A stretch of 5,658 nucleotides of DNA from Pseudomonadota bacterium. GTDB lineage: Bacteria; Pseudomonadota; Gammaproteobacteria; Burkholderiales; Ferrovaceae. The stretch is taken from NCBI GenBank assembly GCA_021804345.1, contig JAJZHV010000086.1, positions 1 to 5,658 of the forward strand, written 5' to 3'. The position numbers and the translations under genes were made by a program. Position 1 is the stretch's first letter, and each line of letters opens with the position of its first letter. Below, piece by piece: positions 1-5,658 of the stretch. A model generated the notes under the pieces. It worked only from the letters and a program-made list of their open reading frames with translations, was not told where the DNA came from and did no database searches.

Positions 1-131
1 TCATTGGTGAAGTGAAGGCAGACGGGCAATTCAATGTGGTCTGGAAGACGAAGGGCCCCATTCGTGCCGAGCCCTGGAGTCCTTACATTGCCGGTAATGA
101 TAAAAAGAAAGATGAGCCAGAATCAAGGTAA
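1..131 (+). CDS. urtA: Urea ABC transporter substrate-binding protein UrtA, C-terminal end (partial)
   Basis: This is the 3' end of a gene that begins left of the window. The reading frame starts at base 3 and runs 42 codons to TAA at 129-131. The visible residues include GQFNVVWKT and GPIRAEPWSPYIAGN, which match the conserved C-terminus of UrtA, the periplasmic urea-binding lipoprotein or soluble protein of the UrtABCDE importer (family knowledge). The last residues are a charged tail rich in Lys, Asp and Glu. The position directly before urtB is the usual operon order and strongly supports the call. Its start, signal peptide and ligand-binding residues are outside the window. The same frame stays open after TAA until 288-290, but the protein ends where the family normally ends, so I treat TAA as the true stop. 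Confidence 0.93.
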   Translation, partial: IGEVKADGQFNVVWKTKGPIRAEPWSPYIAGNDKKKDEPESR

Positions 132-197
132 CACGGGTCTTCATCTCGTTGCCCATCAAGTGCTGCACAAATGTTCCCGAATCCTGGGAAGGCATGG

Positions 198-290
198 ATG
201 AACGATGAGAGAAGTACGAACAGCGGGTCAATCACCAAGGTCTGGAAACCCACTCGACAGATCAGTCGGGTGGGTTTGACTGAAAAATGA
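198..290 (+). other. Possible 30-codon ORF coupled to urtB (speculative)
   Basis: An ATG at 198 lies 5 bases after a purine-rich GGAAGG (187-192) and opens a 30-codon frame that ends with TGA at 288-290. That stop overlaps the urtB ATG (287-289) as ATGA, the same overlap used at other junctions in this operon. A longer version could start at ATG 171 but lacks a clear ribosome site. The encoded peptide begins MNDERSTNSG, is hydrophilic and basic, and resembles nothing I recognise. The frame spans the whole 246-277 hairpin, so a ribosome reading it would melt the stem and arrive at the urtB start. The frame is also the urtA frame beyond its stop, and an open run of this length arises by chance fairly often. 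I do not claim it is expressed. Confidence 0.22.
246..277 (+). promoter_or_regulatory. Strong hairpin in the urtA-urtB spacer
   Basis: AAACCCACTCGAC (246-258) pairs with GTCGGGTGGGTTT (265-277) over 13 positions, with one T:G wobble and a 6-base loop AGATCA. It ends 9 bases before the urtB ATG at 287. Only three T residues close the right arm and no longer U-tract follows, so it is a poor intrinsic terminator. It may partly attenuate transcription, protect the 3' end of an abundant urtA transcript, or limit ribosome access to urtB, since the only G-rich stretch before the start lies in the right arm. The pairing is seen directly; the function is inferred. Confidence 0.6.
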
Positions 291-1882
291 CAAACATGAG
301 AACTTTGATCTCCTGCATTCTACTTTTGATGTGCTTCTGCGCACGCGCCAACCTGGATCAGGCCTTGATCCTGAAGCTCGCCGCACAGGATTCCGATGAA
401 CAGATCGAGGCGATTCACCTCTTGGGCAGTTCCGGTTTGGGCGAGGCGCTGCAAGTGCTGAAGGCCTTGTCTGAGGGGGGGCTGTCTGTTGTGCCGGAGC
501 AGGTGTTCTTTTTCAGGGGTACACAGGCCATTGATGCCGCAACCGGACAGGTTCTGCCACAGGCGCCAGAGAATGCAGACACTGTGATCATCAATAACCG
601 GGTGCGTGCTGAACTGGAAGAAACCCTGGCTGGATTAAAGTTGCTTGATGCGGATCCGGAAATTCGCCGGAGGGCTGCCTTAAGTTTGCTCAATAGCCCA
701 GCGGCCCAGCAGTTGCCACTGATTCAGAAGGCACTGGCCAGAGAGACCGATTCCGGGATCCGTCACCTCCTAGAACAAACAGCGGCAATTTTGAATATAC
801 AGAGCCCGGATGTCACGGTAAGGCTGAAGGCAGTGCAACTACTGGGGCAGAGTAATCGCGCCAATACACGCAACGTGCTGCAATCGATACTCGCAGCGCA
901 AACAGAGCCCGACGAGAACGTACGCAAAGCCATTCAAACGGCTCTCAAATCAATCAATAATCGCCTGACGTTGACGGAATTTCTTGCCAGTATGTTCACT
1001 GGCATATCCTTGGGCAGCATTTTGATGCTGACCGCCCTGGGACTGGCCATCACCTATGGGGTGATGGGGGTGATCAATATGGCGCATGGAGAATTTTTAA
1101 TGGTAGGGGCCTATGCGACCTATGCCATGCAGGGCTGGTTCCGTAGTCATGCGTCGCTTGATCAGGACGCTTATCTTCTGGCGGCCATTCCCGCCGCGTT
1201 TCTGGCCGCAGCTTTGGTGGGAATGGCACTGGAGAGAACGGTGGTTCGTTGGCTCTATGGTCGACCATTAGAAACCTTACTGGCCACATGGGGATTGTCT
1301 CTGGCTCTGATCCAATCGGCGCGGTTACTGTTCGGGGCCCAAAACGTCGAACTGGCCAACCCTTCCTGGATGTCTGGAACCCTTTTGCTGCCTTGGGGAT
1401 TGGAACTTCCCTGGAACCGGATGGTGATCATCGGTTTTTCTGTGTTGGTCCTGATGCTGGTTTGGTTGATGATGAACCAGACTAGAATGGGTTTATACGT
1501 GCGCGCGGTCACCCAGAATCGGCCCATGGCTGGTTGTATGGGAATACATACGGGGCGGATTGATACTCTGGCCTTTGGATTGGGCGCGGGAATTGCCGGA
1601 TTGGGCGGGGTAGCCTTGTCTCAAGTCACCAACGTGGGACCAGACATGGGACAAAGCTACATTGTGGATTCCTTCATGGTCGTCGTGTTGGGTGGCGTGG
1701 GTCAGTTGGCGGGTGCGGTTTGGGCCGCTCTGGGATTGGGGATTGCAACCAAATTTCTGGAAGGGTGGGTTGGCGCTGTCATTGCGAAGATCGTTGTTTT
1801 GGTTTTCATCATTGTGTTTATTCAGCGCCGGCCTCAGGGCCTGTTTGCCCTTAAGGGTCGCAGCGTGGATCTTGGAGGATGA
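287..1882 (+). CDS. urtB: Urea ABC transporter permease UrtB with periplasmic N-terminal domain
   Basis: One of the two inner-membrane subunits that form the urea channel, of the branched-chain amino acid (LivH) permease family. The 531-residue protein has three parts. Residues 4-21 form a signal peptide (hydrophobic ILLLMCF, then a likely signal peptidase I site ARA|N). Residues about 25-228 are a soluble, probably periplasmic region of helical repeat-like units, for example around 33-62, 118-150 and 166-202. From about 233 onward come membrane segments with family motifs: LGLAITYGVMGVINMAHGEF (251-270), the cytoplasmic coupling-loop region MGLYVRAVTQNRPMAGCMGI (401-420), and VVVLGGVGQLAGAVW (465-479). 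The length matches the long UrtB form of proteobacteria rather than the roughly 300-residue short form. An in-frame TGA at 281-283 rules out an earlier start. ATG 296 (MRTLIS) is an equally possible start, as neither has a good Shine-Dalgarno sequence. The end overlaps the urtC region. Confidence 0.95.
   Translation: MTNMRTLISCILLLMCFCARANLDQALILKLAAQDSDEQIEAIHLLGSSGLGEALQVLKALSEGGLSVVPEQVFFFRGTQAIDAATGQVLPQAPENADTVIINNRVRAELEETLAGLKLLDADPEIRRRAALSLLNSPAAQQLPLIQKALARETDSGIRHLLEQTAAILNIQSPDVTVRLKAVQLLGQSNRANTRNVLQSILAAQTEPDENVRKAIQTALKSINNRLTLTEFLASMFTGISLGSILMLTALGLAITYGVMGVINMAHGEFLMVGAYATYAMQGWFRSHASLDQDAYLLAAIPAAFLAAALVGMALERTVVRWLYGRPLETLLATWGLSLALIQSARLLFGAQNVELANPSWMSGTLLLPWGLELPWNRMVIIGFSVLVLMLVWLMMNQTRMGLYVRAVTQNRPMAGCMGIHTGRIDTLAFGLGAGIAGLGGVALSQVTNVGPDMGQSYIVDSFMVVVLGGVGQLAGAVWAALGLGIATKFLEGWVGAVIAKIVVLVFIIVFIQRRPQGLFALKGRSVDLGG
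1874..1878 (+). promoter_or_regulatory. Shine-Dalgarno site that favours the second urtC ATG
   Basis: GGAGG abuts the first ATG (1879) with no spacer, too close for it to serve that codon, but sits 6 bases before the in-frame ATG at 1885, an optimal distance. It lies within the last codons of urtB. Confidence 0.7.
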
Positions 1883-1884
1883 GC

Positions 1885-2994
1885 ATGTTCTCTCTAACGA
1901 GCGGTTTCTTCCGTGGCCAGATAGGCCTAGGAAAACTTGTCGCGGCAGGACTGGTGCTGCTGTTACTGGTGCTATTTCCCTTACTGCATCTGGCCACTGG
2001 GCCAGCAAGCCTCTGGCATGTCTCTGATTATCTCATCACACTGTTGGGCAAGATCATGTGCTATGCCATTGTGGCGGTTGCCATGGACCTGATTTGGGGT
2101 TATGCCGGTATTCTTTCTCTGGGTCATGGCTTGTATTTTGCTCTGGGGGGATACGCCTTCGGGATGTATCTGATGAGAGCGATCGGGCCTGAGGGAGTCT
2201 ACCAGAGCGATCTTCCCGATTTTATGGTGTTTCTGGACTGGAAGCGTTTGCCCTGGTATTGGACGGGCACCGATCATTTGCTCTGGAGCGGGATCCTGGT
2301 GATCGGAGTGCCGGCCCTGCTGGCAGGAATTTTTGGGTATTTTGCCTTTCGCTCCAGAATCAAAGGCGTCTATTTTTCCATCATCACCCAGGCAATGACC
2401 TATGCCTTCATGTTGTTGTTTTTCAGAAATGAAACAGGCTTTGGGGGAAACAATGGGTTTACCGACTTCAAACGCATACTGGGGTATTCGATTACCTCCC
2501 CGGAAATGCGTATCGGACTGTATGTCCTCTCTGGACTAGTGCTGCTGTTGAGTTTGCTCCTGTGCCGCTTTCTTGTGGCGTCAAAATTTGGAAAGGTGCT
2601 GACTGCCATTCGTGACGCCGAGTCCAGGGCCATGTTTTTGGGCTATAACCCGCTATGGTACAAGTTGACGGCCTGGATTCTTTCGGCAGTTTTATGCGCG
2701 ATTGCCGGGGCATTGTATGTTCCTCAGGTGGGAATCATCAATCCGGGCGAGATGTCTCCGGCTAATTCGATTGAAATAGCCATCTGGGTGGCTGTGGGGG
2801 GGCGGGGCACATTATGGGGGCCCGTATTAGGGGCCTTCATTGTCAATCTGGCAAAGAGTTACTGCACGGTGGCGTTTCCAGAGTACTGGTTATTTATCCT
2901 GGGCTTTCTCTTCGTGGCGGTTACGTTGTTTATCCCCGAGGGCATACCAGGTCTGGCGAAGCGCCTCACGCTTGTTTCATGGAGGAAACGCTGA
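1885..2994 (+). CDS. urtC: Urea ABC transporter permease UrtC
   Basis: Second membrane subunit of the urea importer, of the LivM permease family, pairing with UrtB. From ATG 1885 it is 369 residues, normal for UrtC. Hydrophobic segments lie at roughly 17-34, 49-75, 77-97, 133-155, 162-180, 211-231, 264-283, 296-325 and 335-353. Family motifs are GYAGILSLGHGLYFALGGYAFGMYL (first 20 residues from about 72), the GFGGNNGFTDF loop (about 185-195), the coupling loop FGKVLTAIRDAESRAMFLGY (235-254) that would contact an ATPase, and WVAVGGRGTLWGPVLGAF (301-318). An earlier ATG at 1879 overlaps the urtB stop as ATGA and would add two residues; I prefer 1885 because of the Shine-Dalgarno spacing. The stop shares one base with the urtD start, which implies co-translation. 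Confidence 0.95.
   Translation: MFSLTSGFFRGQIGLGKLVAAGLVLLLLVLFPLLHLATGPASLWHVSDYLITLLGKIMCYAIVAVAMDLIWGYAGILSLGHGLYFALGGYAFGMYLMRAIGPEGVYQSDLPDFMVFLDWKRLPWYWTGTDHLLWSGILVIGVPALLAGIFGYFAFRSRIKGVYFSIITQAMTYAFMLLFFRNETGFGGNNGFTDFKRILGYSITSPEMRIGLYVLSGLVLLLSLLLCRFLVASKFGKVLTAIRDAESRAMFLGYNPLWYKLTAWILSAVLCAIAGALYVPQVGIINPGEMSPANSIEIAIWVAVGGRGTLWGPVLGAFIVNLAKSYCTVAFPEYWLFILGFLFVAVTLFIPEGIPGLAKRLTLVSWRKR
2981..2985 (+). promoter_or_regulatory. Shine-Dalgarno site that sets the urtD start
   Basis: GGAGG lies 8 bases before ATG 2994 and supports it over the in-frame ATG at 2979, which overlaps this site, and over the upstream ATG at 2814, which would lie deep inside urtC. Confidence 0.75.
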
Positions 2995-3827
2995 TGTGGT
3001 CGCACTTTTCGAAGAGTGCTCCGGGCACCACTTCGGGCGGAGAGGCGCCTTATGCCCATGTGCTTCAACCCCGACAAGTGGACGTCTCGCATGGTGTCAT
3101 CTTGTACCTGGAGGAGGTTGCTGTCAGTTTTGATGGTTTCAAGGCATTGCGAGGATTATCCCTTTCCATCGATGACGGGGAATTACGCTGCATTATTGGG
3201 CCCAATGGCGCAGGAAAAACCACCATGATGGACTGCATTACAGGCAAGACGCGCCCGGATTCGGGGAGTATTTTTTTTGGGCAGGGGATGGATTTGACGC
3301 GAATGAATGAGCCCGAAATCGCTTCTGCGGGCATTGGCCGCAAATTTCAAAAGCCCACCGTTTTCGAACATCATACGGTATTCGATAATTTGGAACTGGC
3401 TCGCAAGCAGGATAAACGGGTCAGAAGAAGTCTGACCTCACACCAAGCCAGCGAGGCGCGTGACCAAGTGTGTGAGACCATGAAGCGAATCGGCTTGGCG
3501 GGCCATGCGGATCTGGCGGCAGGAACTCTGTCCCACGGGCAGAAACAATGGCTTGAGATCGGCATGTTGTTAATGCAAGGACCCCGGTTGCTGCTTCTGG
3601 ATGAGCCCGTTGCCGGTATGACCGATGATGAAACTGAGCGCACAGCCGAGTTGTTCCTGTCTTTGGCTGGCGAACATTCCCTAATTGTGGTGGAGCATGA
3701 TATGGCCTTCGTGGCCCGCATCGCGCGCACCGTGACCGTTCTGCATGAGGGGTGCGTACTGGCAGAGGGTAGTCTTGATGTGGTGCAGAATGATCAACGG
3801 GTCGTGGAAGTGTATCTGGGGAGATGA
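2994..3827 (+). CDS. urtD: Urea ABC transporter ATP-binding protein UrtD
   Basis: Cytoplasmic ATPase of the urea importer, of the LivG family. With ATG 2994 the protein has 277 residues, normal for UrtD. The frame is open further upstream (ATG 2814), but that part overlaps urtC and resembles no protein. Residues 1-35 are a polar extension before the ABC domain, which begins near ILYLEEVAVSFDGFKALRGL (36-55). Nucleotide-binding motifs are complete: Walker A GPNGAGKT (69-76), Q-loop Gln119, signature LSHGQKQWLEIGM (179-191), Walker B LLLLDEP (199-205) with catalytic Glu204, and H-loop His235 in VVEHDM. His in place of Gly in the signature (LSHGQ) is the usual UrtD form in my knowledge of the family. 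The start shares one base with the urtC stop (TGATG), and the stop overlaps the first possible urtE ATG. A run of eight T at 3271-3278 lies inside the gene, with the frame intact. Confidence 0.95.
   Translation: MWSHFSKSAPGTTSGGEAPYAHVLQPRQVDVSHGVILYLEEVAVSFDGFKALRGLSLSIDDGELRCIIGPNGAGKTTMMDCITGKTRPDSGSIFFGQGMDLTRMNEPEIASAGIGRKFQKPTVFEHHTVFDNLELARKQDKRVRRSLTSHQASEARDQVCETMKRIGLAGHADLAAGTLSHGQKQWLEIGMLLMQGPRLLLLDEPVAGMTDDETERTAELFLSLAGEHSLIVVEHDMAFVARIARTVTVLHEGCVLAEGSLDVVQNDQRVVEVYLGR
3818..3823 (+). promoter_or_regulatory. Shine-Dalgarno site that favours the second urtE ATG
   Basis: GGGGAG abuts ATG 3824 directly but is 6 bases before the in-frame ATG 3830. This repeats the arrangement at the urtB-urtC junction, so 3830 is the likelier start. 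Confidence 0.7.
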
Positions 3828-3829
3828 CG

Positions 3830-4522
3830 ATGCTCAAGATTACGGGTTTGAATCAACACTACGGGGGCAGTCACATTCTGCGTGGACTGGACTTTGAGGT
3901 TCCCATGGGGCAGGTGACCTGTCTGCTCGGCCGAAATGGGGTCGGTAAAACCACCCTGCTCAAGTCGATCATGGGGTTGGTGCCGGTTACCAGCGGCTCT
4001 ATCAGCCTTTCGGGCGTTCATCTCAGTCCATCCTTACCCTTTCGTCGTGCCCGGGCTGGTTTAGGTTATGTGCCTCAGGGGCGTGAAATATTTCCGCGCT
4101 TAAGCGTGATGGAAAACCTGAGAATTGGCTTGGCTTCCCGTGAACGCGGTGCTTCCTTACCCGAACGCATTTTCGAGCTGTTTCCTGTGCTCAGGCAAAT
4201 GCTGCACCGACGTGGAGGCGATTTATCTGGAGGGCAACAACAACAATTGGCCATCGGGCGTGCCTTGGCCATGAACCCCAAGGTACTGATTTTGGATGAG
4301 CCTACCGAAGGAATTCAGCCCTCCATCATTAAGGATATCGAGCGAGCAATTCGTGTTCTTGCCCGATCTGGAGACATGGCGATCCTGCTGGTGGAACAGT
4401 ATTATGATTTTGCGCAGTCATTGGCGGATCATTATCTGTTGATGGAGCGGGGCGAGATCATCCGGCGCGGAAACGGCTCGGGAATGGAGCAGGATGGCAT
4501 TCGGGGTTTGCTGGCCGTGTAA
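3830..4522 (+). CDS. urtE: Urea ABC transporter ATP-binding protein UrtE
   Basis: Second cytoplasmic ATPase of the importer, of the LivF family. From ATG 3830 it has 230 residues and begins MLKITGLNQHYGGSHILRGL, the usual UrtE opening. Motifs, in this numbering: Walker A GRNGVGKT (34-41), Q-loop Gln83 in GYVPQGREIFP, signature LSGGQQQQLAIGRAL (132-146), Walker B LILDEP (153-158), then TEGIQPSII. The H-loop position carries Gln190 (LLVEQYY) instead of His; this is usual for LivF/UrtE proteins, so only UrtD supplies the switch histidine in the ATPase pair (inference from family). ATG 3824 overlaps the urtD stop as ATGA and would add two residues, but the Shine-Dalgarno site fits 3830. This is the last gene of the operon; 84 bases follow before the converging ureG. 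Confidence 0.95.
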   Translation: MLKITGLNQHYGGSHILRGLDFEVPMGQVTCLLGRNGVGKTTLLKSIMGLVPVTSGSISLSGVHLSPSLPFRRARAGLGYVPQGREIFPRLSVMENLRIGLASRERGASLPERIFELFPVLRQMLHRRGGDLSGGQQQQLAIGRALAMNPKVLILDEPTEGIQPSIIKDIERAIRVLARSGDMAILLVEQYYDFAQSLADHYLLMERGEIIRRGNGSGMEQDGIRGLLAV

Positions 4523-4595
4523 ATGCACCCGGTCCACTGATGCGCGGTGTTCCTGCAGGGAAGTGGGATGGACTTGCGAGTGGAAGGATCTGGAT

Positions 4596-4609
4596 TGATC
4601 TTCGGATCA
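4596..4609. terminator. Short UUCG-loop hairpin between the converging operons (weak terminator candidate)
   Basis: TGATC-TTCG-GATCA forms a 5-bp stem closed by a C(UUCG)G tetraloop on the + strand, and its right arm overlaps the ureG stop codon (4607-4609). There is no T-tract on either side, so it is not a standard intrinsic terminator. The rest of 4523-4606 shows no gene, promoter or better hairpin, so how the two operons end is unclear. Confidence 0.25.
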
Positions 4610-5227
4610 TTGCGTCAACATCCCCTCGGTTTCTATGAACCGAACGATCACCTCAAGACCCGTACCTGTTTTCAAATTACTGAAAACGAAGGGTCTGCTA
4701 CCGCGCATGGTGCGCGCATCCCTGTCCATGACTTCTAACGAGGCGCCCACATAGGGGGCCAGGTCTATTTTGTTGATGACGAGCAGATCGGATTTGGTAA
4801 TGCCAGGGCCACCCTTTCGGGGAATTTTTTCTCCTGCGGCCACATCGATGACGTAAATGGTGAGATCGGAAAGCTCCGGGCTAAAGGTGGCCGCCAAGTT
4901 ATCTCCGCCGCTTTCAACAAACAGGATATCCAATCTGGAGAAGCGTTTTTTCAGGCGCTCGATTGCTTCCAGGTTAATGCTGGCGTCTTCCCGGATAGCG
5001 GTGTGCGGGCAGCCTCCTGTTTCAACCCCCAGGATTCTGTCGGGAGTCAGCGCCTGATGCCGAACCAGAAAGCGCGCATCTTCCTCGGTGTAGATGTCGT
5101 TGGTAATGACGGCAATTTCATACCGGTCACGTAAGGCCAGACATAAGGCGAGTGTCAAGGCGGTTTTACCAGAACCCACAGGTCCGCCGATCCCTACTCG
5201 TAAGGGTTGTGAAGATTTTTTGGTCAT
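4607..5227 (-). CDS. ureG: Urease accessory GTPase UreG
   Basis: Cytoplasmic SIMIBI-class GTPase that drives nickel delivery to the urease active site together with UreF and UreD/UreH (family knowledge). From ATG 5227 the protein has 206 residues, the usual UreG length. It shows P-loop GPVGSGKT (15-22), TNDIYTEED (42-50), the metal-binding motif Cys73-Pro-His75 in [13 protein letters not shown], the ESGGDNL motif (105-111), [13 protein letters not shown] (131-143) and the guanine-specificity motif NKID (152-155). No His-rich N-terminal stretch is present. A longer in-frame start is a TTG at 5263 with no ribosome site, inside ureF, so I reject it. The ATG overlaps the ureF stop as ATGA and has no clear Shine-Dalgarno sequence of its own, which suggests translation depends on ribosomes finishing ureF. 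All key residues are present. Confidence 0.96.
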   Translation of the reverse strand: MTKKSSQPLRVGIGGPVGSGKTALTLALCLALRDRYEIAVITNDIYTEEDARFLVRHQALTPDRILGVETGGCPHTAIREDASINLEAIERLKKRFSRLDILFVESGGDNLAATFSPELSDLTIYVIDVAAGEKIPRKGGPGITKSDLLVINKIDLAPYVGASLEVMDRDARTMRGSRPFVFSNLKTGTGLEVIVRFIETEGMLTQ

Positions 5228-5658
5228 GATCGGAATAATCGCGTGTATTGGGTTTCGTGACAACAGGAGGCAATGGCCAATCCGGGCATATAGTTAGTAG
5301 CCTGGGAAAGCGGTGTATCCAGGGCCCGGGAGGCCAATGGAGCAAGCAAGGGGCCTAGTTTGACCAGCAAGGACTGACCCGTCGTTTGCCCTAAGGGAAC
5401 CAACTTGACGGCGGCCATCACCTGGTTTTCAAGCCATGACCATAAATACCCCACAAGGGCCTGATCCGGATCGATATTCCAGTGAACGGCGGCATAACTC
5501 CAACTCAGGGCAAAGCTACAGGGCTCGCAGGATTGCAGTGGTTGTGCTGAAAAGCAGTCGAGATCCAGTAATAAACGTCGCAAGGAAAGACCCATCTGGA
5601 GGGTTTCGGCACGCAGTTCAGCGCTTTCCCGACTGGCGATCAACTCTTCATTCAGGTG
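5224..5658 (-). CDS. ureF: Urease accessory protein UreF, C-terminal part (partial)
   Basis: The frame runs through the right edge of the window, leaving the last 144 residues of a protein that is normally about 220-240 long. UreF is the helical accessory protein that bridges UreD/UreH and UreG in the urease activation complex and controls the UreG GTPase (family knowledge). Visible family features are [13 protein letters not shown] at the left end of the fragment, [10 protein letters not shown], a middle segment with [20 protein letters not shown] and GQTTGQ, and the C-terminal [11 protein letters not shown] that the family uses in complex formation. The residues before HETQY are Ser-Cys-Cys. 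The apparent start at 5643 is a TTG within the body of the protein, where the residue is an internal Leu; the coding frame continues past it to 5658. The stop overlaps ureG by 4 bases. Confidence 0.94.
   Translation of the reverse strand, partial: HLNEELIASRESAELRAETLQMGLSLRRLLLDLDCFSAQPLQSCEPCSFALSWSYAAVHWNIDPDQALVGYLWSWLENQVMAAVKLVPLGQTTGQSLLVKLGPLLAPLASRALDTPLSQATNYMPGLAIASCCHETQYTRLFRS

Noticed and set aside
31..231. 66-codon open frame on the - strand across the urtA end
   Set aside because: It is partly antisense to urtA, and its peptide shows no family resemblance.
1493..2008. 171-codon open frame on the - strand
   Set aside because: It is antisense to the end of urtB and start of urtC, both strong family matches. 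Its product is low in hydrophobic order and resembles no family.
2814..2993. 60-codon upstream extension of the urtD frame
   Set aside because: It overlaps the conserved C-terminus of UrtC in another frame and has no ABC-like content. The GGAGG site fits ATG 2994.
3421..3837. 138-codon open frame on the - strand
   Set aside because: It lies antisense to urtD, whose ATPase motifs are complete; the product looks like a translation of the complementary strand.
4550..4562. TTCC-TGCAG-GGAA palindrome after urtE
   Set aside because: Only four pairs and no T-tract; too short to support a terminator or operator.
4626..4643. TCGGTT...AACCGA inverted repeat near the ureG 3' end
   Set aside because: It is a six-pair stem within conserved UreG codons with no T-tract, explained by coding sequence.
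4547..4738. 63-codon open frame on the + strand after urtE
   Set aside because: Most of it is antisense to the conserved C-terminus of UreG, and the product has no recognisable features.
5228..5263. 12-residue N-terminal extension of UreG from a TTG
   Set aside because: No ribosome site precedes it, it overlaps ureF coding sequence, and UreG proteins normally start just before the P-loop, as from ATG 5227.
1..5658. Search for CRISPR arrays, tRNA genes, insertion sequences or phage genes
   Set aside because: No regularly spaced repeats, cloverleaf-like segments, transposase motifs or long terminal repeats were seen, and the window is filled by two housekeeping-type operons.

Overview
The window holds most of a urea-uptake operon (urtABCDE, + strand) facing the end of a urease-maturation operon (ureF-ureG, - strand). 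Every protein of useful length reads clearly as a member of a known family. The sequence suggests a Gram-negative proteobacterium: the UrtB-type permease carries a signal peptide plus a long periplasmic domain, the UreF/UreG sequences are of the proteobacterial type, and base composition is moderate. A beta- or gammaproteobacterium is my best guess, but the genus cannot be read from this window.

Layout: bases 1-131 are the last 42 codons of urtA, the urea-binding protein. Bases 132-286 are a non-coding spacer with a strong hairpin (246-277) and a possible 30-codon ORF ending in an ATGA overlap with urtB. urtB, urtC, urtD and urtE then follow from 287 to 4522 with almost no gaps; each junction is a 1- or 4-base overlap or nearly so, with a purine-rich Shine-Dalgarno sequence inside the end of the previous gene. 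Bases 4523-4606 separate the two converging operons and contain only a short UUCG-loop hairpin. On the - strand, ureG (4607-5227) overlaps the stop of ureF (5224-5658, cut by the window edge) by an ATGA.

How the genes work together: UrtA captures urea in the periplasm, UrtB and UrtC form the membrane channel, and UrtD and UrtE hydrolyse ATP. Imported urea is split by urease, whose nickel centre is assembled by UreF, UreG and UreD/H with UreE. Urease structural genes are not in the window but probably lie beyond the right edge, upstream of ureF.

I found no previously undescribed system. The points most worth a second look are the structured urtA-urtB spacer with its possible coupled small ORF, the start choices in urtC and urtE, and the periplasmic helical-repeat domain of UrtB.
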